Shown: positions 1 to 8,992, numbered from the stretch's first letter. The stretch is 64,000 nucleotides of DNA from Lachnospiraceae bacterium (GCA_009774465.1 VSNT01000003.1:1-64000), one strand, 5' to 3'. The notes: generated by a model not told the origin, from the letters alone. Program-made: numbers and translations.

Positions 1-349
1 GATTATCGTCAGGGGTATAAAATTTTCCTTCTATATATATATATAATTTCAAATTGTTTTCCGTCAGCCTGCTTAAAAAAAAGTACCAGTCTCTGGCAGA
101 ACGCATAAGCCGGTCAATGGATTTAATCATCACAATATCAAACTTATCCTTTTCCATATCAGCCAAAAGTCTCTGGTACTCATTCCGCTTATATGCCACC
201 GTGCCTGTTTCTGATTCTATGTACTGCACTGTCACCTGCCATCCCTTTTTTTCTGCAATTTCCCTGCTTTCCGCCGCCTGTGCCGCCAGGGCACTTCTCT
301 GACTTTCTTCCTCCGTACTGCATCTGTTATAAATCCCAACCCGTTCCAT
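1..349 (-). CDS. Serine site-specific recombinase (resolvase family), N-terminal part, cut by window edge
   Basis: This gene was read directly on the minus strand; it starts at an ATG at 349 and runs off the left edge, so only the first ~116 codons are seen. The N-terminus matches the catalytic domain of serine recombinases: YNRCSTEEES carries the nucleophilic serine at about residue 11, and IKSIDRLMRSARD at about residue 75 matches the conserved region with catalytic arginines. Such enzymes cut and rejoin DNA through a phosphoserine link, excising or inverting mobile elements. The size class (large or small recombinase) cannot be judged from this fragment. A 48-residue ORF lies 103 nt upstream on the same strand and is probably co-transcribed. 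It most likely marks the edge of an integrated element that extends beyond the window. Confidence 0.85.
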   Translation of the reverse strand, partial: MERVGIYNRCSTEEESQRSALAAQAAESREIAEKKGWQVTVQYIESETGTVAYKRNEYQRLLADMEKDKFDIVMIKSIDRLMRSARDWYFFLSRLTENNLKLYIYIEGKFYTPDDN

Positions 350-371
350 TTTAACCCATGCCTTTCCGTCA

Positions 372-388
372 TGCCGCCTTTGGCGGCA
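372..388 (-). other. Short GC-rich hairpin before the recombinase start
   Basis: TGCCGCC and GGCGGCA flank a 3-nt loop in the leader between the 48-codon ORF and the recombinase gene. There is no following T-tract on the minus strand, so it is more likely a translational or stability element than a terminator. Confidence 0.4.
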
Positions 389-452
389 CAAACAATCTGT
401 TGTGAAACTCAGATATTCCTGCGGGCGTACCTTGACCGCTTAGAAAATCTTT

Positions 453-599
453 TCACACTTCCTCCTTCCAGATCATGTGCAGCACACACTCCTTCTCTTC
501 CTCTGTAATAACCCCCGCTCTTTCCAGCAATTCCACTGCATTCCCCAGAATTTCCTTCTTTTTACCTTCCATATTTAATCTTTCAATTAGCGATTCCAT
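453..599 (-). CDS. Small hypothetical protein (48 aa) upstream of the recombinase
   Basis: A short minus-strand ORF of 48 codons starts at ATG 599, preceded by a GGGGA ribosome binding site about 8 nt away. The product begins MESLIERLNMEGKKKEI and is rich in Glu, Lys and Leu, as expected for a small helical protein. I do not recognise a family. It sits immediately ahead of a serine recombinase on the same strand, so a role as a co-expressed accessory or regulatory peptide of the mobile element is an inference from position only. Confidence 0.55.
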   Translation of the reverse strand: MESLIERLNMEGKKKEILGNAVELLERAGVITEEEKECVLHMIWKEEV

Positions 600-693
600 G
601 ATAACTGTCCCCTACAGTTTTAGTTAAATATATGCAGCCCGCCGCTCTGCCCATTCACAGAAGATTATTGTTTACAGATATTTTAGATGACGC

Positions 694-842
694 GAGGATA
701 GAACTTCAATTCTTCGTCGCCACGCTCCCGCTCCATAAAAACGTAACAGTACTAAGCTCGCGAGCTGCTTGCAGCTCTTAACCTCGCTAAGTACTGACGT
801 TTTTAAAGGGGCTCCTTAAGAATTGAAGTTCTATCCTCGCTC
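694..842. repeat. Palindromic element with perfect 23-bp inverted arms
   Basis: The left arm 694-716 and the right arm 820-842 are perfect inverted copies of each other over 23 bp by eye. The ~103-bp interior contains further nested symmetry: an AAAAACGT...GTACT block (739-755) mirrored imperfectly by AGTACT...ACGTTTTT (791-806), the palindrome GCTCGCGAGC (758-767), and GAGCTGC TT GCAGCTC (764-779). No ORF of note lies inside. The 407-nt gap between 600 and 1006 has no gene; apart from this element it holds the promoter of the ABC operon. It could be a MITE-like or REP-like repeat, or a fossil mobile-element end. Confidence 0.7.
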
Positions 843-943
843 AGTTACAAAATATTAATAGCCAATCGTCTTAAAACTATGCCATGCCTAACAGGCTTGC
901 CTGTGCGAACCCCCGCCAACCTGTAACTTTTTTAAGAAACAGG

Positions 944-972
944 TTGACTTTAGCGCTTTAAACTAGTATAAT
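944..972 (+). promoter_or_regulatory. Sigma-A promoter of the ABC importer operon
   Basis: A -35 box TTGACT (944-949) and a -10 box TATAAT (967-972) are separated by exactly 17 bp, close to the consensus. The start codon of the binding-protein gene lies 50 nt downstream, leaving a short leader with a strong GGGAGG site. No T-box or other leader RNA fits in this space. Confidence 0.85.
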
Positions 973-1021
973 CTGATACGCAGTGAATTATTTGCTGTAA
1001 TATTTTATGGGAGGAACCATT

Positions 1022-2080
1022 ATGAAAAAAATACTTGCATTACTTATGACCGTAGCTATGGTAGGAAGTCTTACCGCATGTGGAGGAAATGCGGATACAC
1101 CAAATACTGCTGAAAGCACGGAAAACAGTCAGGAAGCTGCAAATGCTGCTGACACCGAAACCGCTGCCGCAGAAAATGAAGCTGCCGGCGATGATGAAAC
1201 CTATGTTGTAGGCATCTGTCAATTGGTACAGCATGATGCGCTGGACGCTGCTACCCAGGGATTTATGGATGCTTTGACAGACGCACTTGGCGACAAGGTC
1301 ACCTTTGACGTTCAAAATGCACAGGGTGATTCCAACACCTGTTCTACCATTATCAACAGCTTTGTTTCCAGTGATGTGGATCTGATCCTTGCAAACGCAA
1401 CTCCTGCTCTTCAGGCTGCTGTTGCAGGAACCAATGAAATTCCGATCCTTGGAACCTCTGTTACCGAATATGGTGTGGCACTGGGTATTGACGGATTTGA
1501 CGGTACAGTAGGGGGAAATGTTTCCGGTACCTCGGATCTTGCACCTCTTGACGGACAGGCAGATATGCTTCAGGAATTATTCCCTGACGCAAAAACAGTT
1601 GGTTTATTATATTGTTCTGCAGAAGCAAATTCTCAGTACCAGGTAGATACCATTAAGGCATTCCTTGAAGAAAAAGGCTATAGCTGTGAATATTACGCCT
1701 TTTCCGATTCCAACGACATTACTTCCGTTGTAACAAATGCAGCAGATACGGTTGACGTTATTTATGTCCCTACCGATAATACCGCTGCTTCCAACGCAGA
1801 ACTTATTAATAATGTATGTGTTCCTGCCGGCGTACCTGTAGTTGCCGGTGAAGAAGGCATCTGTGCAGGCTGCGGCGTAGCTACCTTATCTATCAGCTAT
1901 TATGATCTCGGTGTTGCTACCGGCAAGATGGCAGTAAGAATCCTGACTGAAGGCGCGGATATATCCACAATGCCCATTGAATATGCACCCAACTTTACAA
2001 AGAAATATCAGGCAGCAAACTGTGAAGCATTAAATATTACTGTTCCTGAAGGTTATGAAGCAATTGCAATTGAAGAATAG
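1022..2080 (+). CDS. ABC transporter substrate-binding lipoprotein (ABC_sub_bind family, TrpX-like)
   Basis: The 352-residue product is the extracytoplasmic solute receptor of a small ABC importer. A lipoprotein signal peptide ends in the lipobox LTAC at about residues 15-20, followed by an Ala/Glu/Asn-rich linker of ~40 residues and a two-lobed binding domain of the pfam04392 type (opening ETYVVGICQLVQHDALD). I chose the ATG at 1022 rather than the in-frame ATG at 1007 because GGGAGG (1009-1014) is then a correctly spaced ribosome binding site and the signal peptide starts properly. The ligand is unknown; the best studied relatives are tryptophan or amino acid binders, but nothing here fixes specificity. 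A hairpin after the stop probably lowers expression of the downstream permease and ATPase relative to this receptor. Confidence 0.9.
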   Translation: MKKILALLMTVAMVGSLTACGGNADTPNTAESTENSQEAANAADTETAAAENEAAGDDETYVVGICQLVQHDALDAATQGFMDALTDALGDKVTFDVQNAQGDSNTCSTIINSFVSSDVDLILANATPALQAAVAGTNEIPILGTSVTEYGVALGIDGFDGTVGGNVSGTSDLAPLDGQADMLQELFPDAKTVGLLYCSAEANSQYQVDTIKAFLEEKGYSCEYYAFSDSNDITSVVTNAADTVDVIYVPTDNTAASNAELINNVCVPAGVPVVAGEEGICAGCGVATLSISYYDLGVATGKMAVRILTEGADISTMPIEYAPNFTKKYQAANCEALNITVPEGYEAIAIEE

Positions 2081-2114
2081 GCAGAATAAATAATTATCGT
2101 CATTTATGTAAAGT

Positions 2115-2160
2115 CAGCGGGAGAATTTTTCTCTCGCTGCTTTTCATCCTTTATTTTTTA
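2115..2160 (+). terminator. Intercistronic hairpin with T-rich tail after the binding-protein gene
   Basis: CAGCGGGAGA (2115-2124) pairs with TCTCTCGCTG (2130-2139) around a 5-nt loop, with one G-T pair, followed by a T-rich stretch to about 2160. In binding-protein operons such partial terminators commonly set receptor levels above those of the membrane components. Confidence 0.65.
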
Positions 2161-2183
2161 CTTATGTATTCTGGAGGAAATCA

Positions 2184-3116
2184 ATGAACATCTTAAATTT
2201 ATTAAATGCAATGCCCGGCGTATTTTCGCAGGGCTTAATCTGGGGAATCACCGCCATTGGCATTTACATTACTTATCGTGTCCTGGATATTGCCGACCTG
2301 ACCGTTGACGGTTCCTTATGTACCGGCGGTGCTGTATGCATCATGATGATGCTTTCCGGCCACAATGTTTTCACTGCCATGATCGCTGCAACCCTGGCTG
2401 GTATGCTTACCGGACTGGTAACCGGACTTTTTCACACTTTTATGGGAATTCCCGCAATTTTAGCAGGTATTCTTTCCCAGCTTGGTCTTTATTCCGTTAA
2501 TTTGAAAATCATGGGAAAAGCAAACCAGGCAATCAATGTAGACAAATATGACCTTCTGGTTTCATTGCGATATATTAAAGGAGTTGTTTTTTACAAAAAT
2601 CCAATTTTTGTAGTTGCCATTACCATCCTTATTTTAGTTTTCATACTTTACTGGTTTTTTGGAACAGAACTGGGCTGTGCCCTTCGTGCCACCGGATGTA
2701 ATGGAAATATGTCCAGAGCACAGGGCATCAATACTGACAGATCCAAGGTGCTTGGACTTATGATCTCTAACGGACTGGTAGGACTTTCCGGTGCACTGCT
2801 TTCCCAATATCAGGGATTTGCAGATATCAATATGGGGCGGGGCGCTATTGTAATCGGCCTTGCAGCAGTGATTATCGGGGAAGCTGTATTTGGAAAAATA
2901 TTTAAAAACTTTGGTTTTAAACTGATCGGCGTGGTACTTGGCTCCATTATTTACTACATTGTTCTTCAGATTGTTATCTGGCTGAAAATCGTTGACACGG
3001 ACAGCCTTAAATTATTATCTGCACTTATTGTTGCTGTGTTCCTTGCCATTCCTTTTTGGAAAAACAAATACTTCACCAAATCTGTCTTAAAGAAAGGAGG
3101 AAATAGCAATGCTTGA
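2184..3116 (+). CDS. ABC transporter permease (BPD_transp_2-like)
   Basis: This 310-residue integral membrane protein is the translocation subunit of the importer. It contains about eight hydrophobic segments and the branched-chain amino acid/sugar-type permease core, including the loop ELGCALRATGCNGNMSRAQGI near residues 160-180 that corresponds to the coupling region contacting the ATPase. A GGAGGAAA ribosome binding site precedes ATG 2184. The 3' end overlaps the ATPase gene by 8 bp, which indicates translational coupling. The pairing with a pfam04392 receptor is typical of the TrpXYZ-like class. The substrate is not predictable from sequence. Confidence 0.88.
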   Translation: MNILNLLNAMPGVFSQGLIWGITAIGIYITYRVLDIADLTVDGSLCTGGAVCIMMMLSGHNVFTAMIAATLAGMLTGLVTGLFHTFMGIPAILAGILSQLGLYSVNLKIMGKANQAINVDKYDLLVSLRYIKGVVFYKNPIFVVAITILILVFILYWFFGTELGCALRATGCNGNMSRAQGINTDRSKVLGLMISNGLVGLSGALLSQYQGFADINMGRGAIVIGLAAVIIGEAVFGKIFKNFGFKLIGVVLGSIIYYIVLQIVIWLKIVDTDSLKLLSALIVAVFLAIPFWKNKYFTKSVLKKGGNSNA

Positions 3117-3903
3117 GCTTAAAAATGTAACGAAAGTATTTAATCCGGGAACTGTAAATGAAAAGCTTGCTCTGGATAATTTTTCTCTGACTCTTGAAGA
3201 TGGTGATTTTGTTACTGTAATTGGTGGAAATGGCGCCGGAAAATCTACCATGATGAATGCAATTGCAGGAGTATGGCCGGTGGATGCCGGACAGATTCTG
3301 ATTGACGGTGTTGATGTGACTAAACTTCCTGAACATAAGCGTGCAAAGTTCCTTGGCCGGGTTTTTCAGGATCCCATGACCGGAACTGCCGCATCTATGG
3401 GTATTGAAGAAAACCTTGCCCTGGCAAAGCGCCGCGGCCACACCCGTTTTCTCCGCCCCGGTATCACCAAAAGAGAAAGGGAAGAATATAAAGAACTTTT
3501 AAAAATCCTTGGCCTCGGCCTTGAAGAACGTCTGACTTCAAAGGTAGGACTTTTATCCGGCGGACAGCGCCAGGCGCTTACTCTTCTTATGGCAACCCTT
3601 CAAAAGCCGAAGCTATTGCTTTTAGACGAGCACACTGCTGCCTTAGATCCCAAAACTGCCGCAAAGGTTTTGGAAACCACAGAATATATTGTGAACAAGG
3701 ATCATCTGACTACGCTGATGATCACCCACAATATGAAGGATGCTATTACCCACGGCAACCGTCTCATTATGTTGATGGATGGAAAAATCATTCTGGACAT
3801 CAGAGGAGAAGAAAAGAAAAAGCTGACCGTCGAAGACCTGCTTCATAAATTTGAGGAAGCCAGCGGAGAAGAATTTGCCAATGATAAGGCGATTCTGGGA
3901 TAA
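3109..3903 (+). CDS. ABC transporter ATP-binding protein
   Basis: This 264-residue cytoplasmic ATPase powers the importer. Visible motifs in order are Walker A GGNGAGKST at about residue 39, the Q-loop VFQDPMTGTAASMG, the signature LLSGGQRQAL at about residue 147, Walker B LLLLDEHTAAL and the switch histidine in MITHN. The Walker B is followed by H rather than the more common P or A (DEHTAAL), which is usual for this importer subclass. An AAAGGAGG site inside the permease gene serves ATG 3109. It is the last gene of the operon; a strong hairpin lies 16 nt after its stop. Confidence 0.92.
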   Translation: MLELKNVTKVFNPGTVNEKLALDNFSLTLEDGDFVTVIGGNGAGKSTMMNAIAGVWPVDAGQILIDGVDVTKLPEHKRAKFLGRVFQDPMTGTAASMGIEENLALAKRRGHTRFLRPGITKREREEYKELLKILGLGLEERLTSKVGLLSGGQRQALTLLMATLQKPKLLLLDEHTAALDPKTAAKVLETTEYIVNKDHLTTLMITHNMKDAITHGNRLIMLMDGKIILDIRGEEKKKLTVEDLLHKFEEASGEEFANDKAILG

Positions 3904-3918
3904 CCTTATGTTAATTAT

Positions 3919-3953
3919 ACAGCTTCGGAAATTCCGAAGCTGTTATTTTGTTT
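3919..3953 (+). terminator. Rho-independent terminator of the ABC operon
   Basis: Twelve-base complementary arms (3919-3930 and 3932-3943, core CAGCTTCGGAA/TTCCGAAGCTG) are followed by TTATTTTGTTT. It lies between the convergent ABC operon and the dcw genes; the opposite-strand reading has no long T-run. Confidence 0.8.
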
Positions 3954-3975
3954 CATGTTTCACTGCTCTCATATC

Positions 3976-5085
3976 CTATTTTGTAAACACCGGCTTACAG
4001 CTGTTCATAGTGGCCTGCACAAAATTTTCACTCCCATGTCCGGTGGTTTTGTGGCAGCGGATTCTTCTATCTTCCACCATAATATAGCCCGGGCAGGAAA
4101 ACTGGTCCTCACAGGTTACCACACCGCTCTCCAGCCCGGCTGCCGCTGTGACGATCTTAAAGGTAGATCCCGGTTCATAGGTATCGCTGATACAACCATT
4201 CCGCCACATTTGATTTAATAATTCCTGCTTCGCCTCATCGCTTAAGCCTTCCGTATTTGTTCCTTCCGGCAGCTCATAAGGATGGTTTAAATCAAATTCC
4301 GGCACATCCACCATTGCCATAATCTCTCCGTTTTGGGGATTCATAACTAGAATAGACACCCGTTCCGCCTGTTTGGTCTCCATTACCTGCTTTGCCAGCT
4401 GCGTGGCATAGCTTTGAATATTCATATCAAGGCTTAAATAAAGGTCGTTTCCGGCAACAGGCTCTATTCTCTGTTCCCCTGCTTCATCAATTTCAACCCC
4501 TCTGGCATCTGTTACCGTAAGGATGGTTCCTTCCGTTCCTTTTAAATACTCTTCATACTTTACTTCCAGACCGATAATTCCCTGATTATCGCCTCCGGTA
4601 AATCCAAGCACCTTAGATGCAAGAGATCCGTAAGGATAATAACGCTTGTAATCCTCATCCACCTTAACCCCTTCCAGATTATATGCTCTAATTGCATCTC
4701 CTATTTCTTTGTCCACATTGCTTTTAATTCTTTCAATTGCAGAATATTTTTCCACTCTGCCACGGACATACTCTTCCGAAAGCCCCAGCTCCCTGCATAA
4801 AACCTCTACAATTTTATCCGGATCTTTTATCTGATTATGGATAACGGAAATGGTACATACCGTCTTATTATCTGCAATTACAGTTCCATTTGCATCCAGT
4901 ATCCTTCCCCTTGCCGCTTTAATGCTTCTTTCTCTTTCATGAAGTTCCTGGGCTTTTTCCGTATAATATTCCGACTGAAACACCATAAGATAGACCAGCC
5001 TTCCGGTAAGCACCATAAAAATTGCCACACAGATAAAAAATACCGTAACGATCTTTTTTCTGTTCCAGGTTTTATTTTTTATCAT
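3976..5085 (-). pseudogene. SpoVD/FtsI-like penicillin-binding protein, C-terminally truncated
   Basis: The readable product (369 residues from ATG 5085, which has GAGG six bases upstream; a longer in-frame start at 5133 lacks a good site) has an N-terminal cytoplasmic patch, one membrane segment (about residues 10-35), a PBP dimerisation domain and the start of a transpeptidase domain with the SxxK box in EPGSTFK. It stops just after the second motif, which reads SCK instead of SCN, and the KTG box is absent. Intact relatives are roughly 600-750 residues. No continuation is found downstream: the terminator of the ABC operon begins within ~35 nt. It is therefore probably a broken paralogue of the PBP at 5213-7519, with the breakpoint close to 3976. 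A membrane-anchored dimerisation-only remnant is possible but less likely. Confidence 0.8.
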
Positions 5086-5212
5086 AAAAAACCTCATAGA
5101 AAAGGTATTATTATAATTTATTACCAGTTCCATGAGGTTATTCTTGCTTATTGCCTCTTATTTTCTATCATTCCCAGTCTCTGTAAATATTCTGGGAATT
5201 ATTCATATACCA

Positions 5213-7519
5213 TTATGGCGAAGGTGATGCTGAACCTGCCGCGTCAGGATCTGGTGATGAAGATGCTGCCGGAGACTGTATGCCTGTCTGATAGCTTCCT
5301 CCCAGCACCGCACCGGTAACAGGATCTACATAATTGCCTGTATTAGGATCTACTGCATATCCGGTAACCGGATCAATGGGAAAGTCTTTCCATACCTCTC
5401 TATAGGGTTCTCCCTCCCCTTCCGTTCCGGTGCCTTCAGGATTTTCTCCCTCTCCGCCGCCATTTTGGCTGTCTTCACTGCCCTCACCGCTTCCGCCTTC
5501 TACTCCTTCTCCTCCTTCCGGTGTGTCTCCTTCTTCAGGCACAACCGGCGTCATAATTTCTATCTGCAGAGCTTCAAGTTCCTCTCTTTCTTTATCTGAA
5601 AGCTCTTCTGTCATGAAAATTCCCATGTAGGGGAGCACCTCTGTGAGAATATTTCTTACAATCTTTGTTGCAAACTTGGCGTCATCCATAATATTTCCCG
5701 GCACGTTAGGCCTGTCTACCACTACATATATCGCAATCTCCGGATTATCCGCCGGCGCATATCCCATGAAAGACACTACATATTCTTTATTGCCCCGAGG
5801 CAGAGTCTCGGCGGTTCCAGTCTTACCGCCAATCATATAACCTGCGGGCCTTGCAGTTTTTCCTGTTCCCTTCTCTCCTGTCACCACCAGATTACACATT
5901 TCGCGAATCCTTGCCGAAGTCACTTCCGATATGGTCTGCTTTAAGATTCTGGGTTCAATATTTTGTACGGTAGCGCCTGTAGGACTGATGATCTTGCTTA
6001 CCAGATGGGGTTCATAGTAATATCCCCCATTGATCAGAGAACAAAAGCCTGCTATCATCTGAATCATCGTGGCATTGTACCCTTGCCCGAAACTGTTGGT
6101 TGCAAGTTCTGTAGGTCCCATCGTTTTTTTATCATAAACAAGACTGGCTGTTCTGGCCTCACCTGCAAGATCAATATTCGTCTTAAGACCAAGATTAAAA
6201 ATATGCTGAAAATCAACATAAGTTTCTTTTCCCGTGGCATTTGCAACATTCATCAAAACCACATTGCAGGATCGCTCCACCCCTTCTGCCACTGTCAATG
6301 TTCCATCTCCCCAGGTATTATGACAACTTATTTCATAATCACCTATGGACAGCATACCATTACAGGTATAACTTTCATTTCCTGTAATGCTCCCACTTTC
6401 AATGGCTGCTGCTACGGTAAATGGTTTTGATACAGAGCCTGGTTCATAGGTATCATTAATACAGAAATTTTTCCACAGCGCATTTAAGTGCCTGTAAAAC
6501 ACATCAGGATCTTCAGTTATTGTACCTACATTTTCCACATTAATATATTCTCCGGTACGCTTATTTTCTTCATCCAGAATTGGCATTCCAATCAGCGCAT
6601 CCGTATTTCTGGTATCATTCAAATCAAAATTGGGGTAACTTGCCATTGCAAGTATTTCGCCTGTATTTACTCTCATAATAATACAGCCTATATTATTTGC
6701 CCCATTTCCCTCATGAGCATTGTCTTTGTATTCCTCGTCAAATTTTTTTAAATATTTTTCTACAATACTTTGAATGTTTACATCAATAGTTGTTACAATC
6801 GAATTACCGTCCTCTGCCGGTATGGTTGTTCTCTCCAGGTTGGAATCATCGTTCAAATAACCATATTCTCTTCCCTGTGTTCCGGATAAAATATCGTTAT
6901 AATATTCTTCCAGTCCATAAGAACCTACATTATCACTGGTAGTAAAGCCTATTACATCACAGGCAAGGGTATTTCCGGGATAAACTCTTTTATACTCCTC
7001 CTCGAACCAGATTCCCTGAATCAGGGAATTTTCCTCATTTTGCAGTTCTCTAAATGCCTCTATCTGTTCATATTCCAGCCGCCTTGCCAATACATAATAG
7101 CGGGAATAATCTTTATTTGCCGCTATATACTCGCGTACACCGGCAGTGTCAATTCCAAACTGGCTTCTAAGGGCATTTAAAGTAGGCTCTAAATACTCCT
7201 CTTTTTCCGATATGGCAACAGCATCCAAAATCACATTATAGACTTTTTCGCTGGAAGCTAAAACGCTTCCATTTGCATCCAATATGGAACCCCGCTTATA
7301 GGGGATTGTGGTGCTGTCATATCTTTGCTGGGATAACACCTGTTTTTTATATTGCTCGCCATTATCCCGTGTAATAGTAATGAGCCGGTAGGATAACCCT
7401 ACAAAAGCCAGTAGTATTAAGAAAAATAATACTACCAGCTTCTTTTGCATTTTAATTGTGAATTTGTTCTGATTCTTTCTGTTCTCCAAATCTACACCTT
7501 CTTTAATCCGGTATGTCAC
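5213..7519 (-). CDS. Class B penicillin-binding protein, FtsI/SpoVD type, with acidic low-complexity tail
   Basis: This monofunctional D,D-transpeptidase cross-links peptidoglycan and in this position acts in septal wall synthesis, either in division (FtsI) or in spore cortex formation (SpoVD). Of 768 residues, the first ~45 hold a short cytoplasmic part and one membrane anchor; the dimerisation domain follows to about residue 270; the transpeptidase domain shows SVSK (SxxK), SCN (SxN) and KTGT. The last ~100 residues are a Gly/Glu/Pro/Ser-rich tail that includes three imperfect 8-residue DPxTG repeats. No PASTA domain is seen. The GTG at 7519 overlaps ftsL by 17 bp; a TTG at 7489 has a better site (AGAAGG, 6 nt) and may be the true start. 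Confidence 0.9.
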   Translation of the reverse strand: MTYRIKEGVDLENRKNQNKFTIKMQKKLVVLFFLILLAFVGLSYRLITITRDNGEQYKKQVLSQQRYDSTTIPYKRGSILDANGSVLASSEKVYNVILDAVAISEKEEYLEPTLNALRSQFGIDTAGVREYIAANKDYSRYYVLARRLEYEQIEAFRELQNEENSLIQGIWFEEEYKRVYPGNTLACDVIGFTTSDNVGSYGLEEYYNDILSGTQGREYGYLNDDSNLERTTIPAEDGNSIVTTIDVNIQSIVEKYLKKFDEEYKDNAHEGNGANNIGCIIMRVNTGEILAMASYPNFDLNDTRNTDALIGMPILDEENKRTGEYINVENVGTITEDPDVFYRHLNALWKNFCINDTYEPGSVSKPFTVAAAIESGSITGNESYTCNGMLSIGDYEISCHNTWGDGTLTVAEGVERSCNVVLMNVANATGKETYVDFQHIFNLGLKTNIDLAGEARTASLVYDKKTMGPTELATNSFGQGYNATMIQMIAGFCSLINGGYYYEPHLVSKIISPTGATVQNIEPRILKQTISEVTSARIREMCNLVVTGEKGTGKTARPAGYMIGGKTGTAETLPRGNKEYVVSFMGYAPADNPEIAIYVVVDRPNVPGNIMDDAKFATKIVRNILTEVLPYMGIFMTEELSDKEREELEALQIEIMTPVVPEEGDTPEGGEGVEGGSGEGSEDSQNGGGEGENPEGTGTEGEGEPYREVWKDFPIDPVTGYAVDPNTGNYVDPVTGAVLGGSYQTGIQSPAASSSPDPDAAGSASPSP

Positions 7520-7979
7520 CTGTCTGCCTTACATAATCGCTTCCTTCGCCATTAAAGGTTATGATCTGACCTTCCTCGGCATAGCGCATTCCCAGTTCCT
7601 GAATTGCAATTCGTCTTACCTCATCAAGATTTACACTGCTGGTTATTCTGCTGTAATTCTCGTCATTTGTCAGACGCATATAATTGAGCTGGCTTTCCAG
7701 CCTGGAAATATTCTTAATACTGTTAGTGATATCAGACTGCAGTGTTAAGTACCATGTAAGAATCAGTCCTGCCGCTACCATTGCCACTGCCATGAAAAGC
7801 ACGGAGCCAACGTTCATATGCAGTGCTCTTTCTCTGTTTTTACGGGTTCTGTTGCTTATTTTTTTAACAGGTGTATTTTGTATATCAGGCACAGCCTGTA
7901 ATCTTCTGGCAGCATTCCCCTGCACATAAACACTGTTTCTATATGCAGTTTTTCTCCTCTCTCTTGCATTCACTGCCAT
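7503..7979 (-). CDS. ftsL: FtsL-like cell-division membrane protein
   Basis: This 158-residue protein has a basic N-terminal cytoplasmic region, one membrane segment (SVLFMAVAMVAAGLILTWYL, about residues 81-100) and a coiled-coil-like extracytoplasmic part (IKNISRLESQLNYMRL). It matches the small bitopic divisome protein found between rsmH and the PBP in dcw clusters; FtsL forms a complex with DivIC/FtsB and FtsQ to activate septal synthesis. The assignment rests mainly on topology and position, since FtsL sequences diverge strongly. I use ATG 7979 with AGGAGA 8 nt upstream; a TTG at 8021 would extend it into rsmH. Confidence 0.75.
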   Translation of the reverse strand: MAVNARERRKTAYRNSVYVQGNAARRLQAVPDIQNTPVKKISNRTRKNRERALHMNVGSVLFMAVAMVAAGLILTWYLTLQSDITNSIKNISRLESQLNYMRLTNDENYSRITSSVNLDEVRRIAIQELGMRYAEEGQIITFNGEGSDYVRQTGDIPD

Positions 7980-8007
7980 AACTAAAATCTCCTGAACTGT
8001 TAATTTT

Positions 8008-8943
8008 TCATTTTTTCTCAAAAATTCTCAGCTTTGCGCTTTTAGACCTTGAGTTTTCCCTTAGTTCCTCTTCTCCCGGTAAAATCGGCTTTCCCGTTAT
8101 TACTTTTCCCCTGCTTACCTTTCCACAAACACACACCGGAAAGCTGGGAGGGCATGTACATGGGTTTGCTGCATTTTTAAAAGCAGTTTTTACAATCCGA
8201 TCCTCTAAAGAATGAAAGGTTATCACACATAATCTTCCACCGGGATTTAAAATATCTATCAGTTCTTCAAGAGATTCTTTCAGCACTTCAAGTTCCCGAT
8301 TGCATTCAATTCTTATGGCCTGAAAGGTACGCTTGGAAGGATGTCCTCCTTCTGCACGCATCTTTGCCGGAATTGCCGCTTTTATAATTTCATTTAATTC
8401 TCCTGTTGTTTCTATCTGCTTTTTCTGCCTTGCCATTACAATATGTCTGGCTATATTTTTAGCAAATTTATCTTCTCCATAATCACGAATCACCCGAAAT
8501 AACTGCATCTCATCATATTCGTTGACTATTTCTTTGGCGGAGAAGCTTTGCCGCAGATCCATTCTCATATCAAGGGGCGTATCAAACCGATAGGAAAAAC
8601 CTCTTTCTTTTGTGTCCAACTGGTAGGAAGATACCCCAAGATCCAACATCATTCCGTCTATTTGGGTAATTCCCATTGCAGATAATACTGCTTTGGTATT
8701 TCGATAATTACTTCTTACAATTGTTACTTTGTCCCCAAATTCCTTAAGATGCTCTCCTGCGGCTATGATGGCTGCTTCATCCTGATCAATTCCAATCAGT
8801 CTGCCGCCGCTTTCCAATCTTCTGGCAATTTCACCGGAATGACCGCCGCCGCCCAAAGTTCCATCCACATAAATTCCCTGGGGCTTTATGTTTAATCCTT
8901 CAATTGTCTCTTCAAGCAAAACAGATGTGTGAGAAAATGCCAT
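8008..8943 (-). CDS. rsmH: 16S rRNA (cytosine1402-N4)-methyltransferase RsmH
   Basis: RsmH (MraW) uses S-adenosylmethionine to methylate N4 of C1402 in the ribosomal P site. The 311-residue length fits the family. The SAM-binding motif [12 protein letters not shown] is at residues 28-39, with [13 protein letters not shown] near residue 100 and [12 protein letters not shown] near residue 240 as further family signatures. An AAGGAG site precedes ATG 8943. It follows mraZ with a 49-nt gap, the standard opening of dcw clusters. Confidence 0.97.
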   Translation of the reverse strand: MAFSHTSVLLEETIEGLNIKPQGIYVDGTLGGGGHSGEIARRLESGGRLIGIDQDEAAIIAAGEHLKEFGDKVTIVRSNYRNTKAVLSAMGITQIDGMMLDLGVSSYQLDTKERGFSYRFDTPLDMRMDLRQSFSAKEIVNEYDEMQLFRVIRDYGEDKFAKNIARHIVMARQKKQIETTGELNEIIKAAIPAKMRAEGGHPSKRTFQAIRIECNRELEVLKESLEELIDILNPGGRLCVITFHSLEDRIVKTAFKNAANPCTCPPSFPVCVCGKVSRGKVITGKPILPGEEELRENSRSKSAKLRIFEKK

Positions 8944-8992
8944 TTCTGCTCCTTATCAAATATTACAGCTTTATTTATGGATGAACTGATTG

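Noticed and set aside
4837-5319. Plus-strand frame of 160 codons across the PBP gap
   Set aside because: It is antisense to two PBP genes, without a ribosome binding site or recognisable product.
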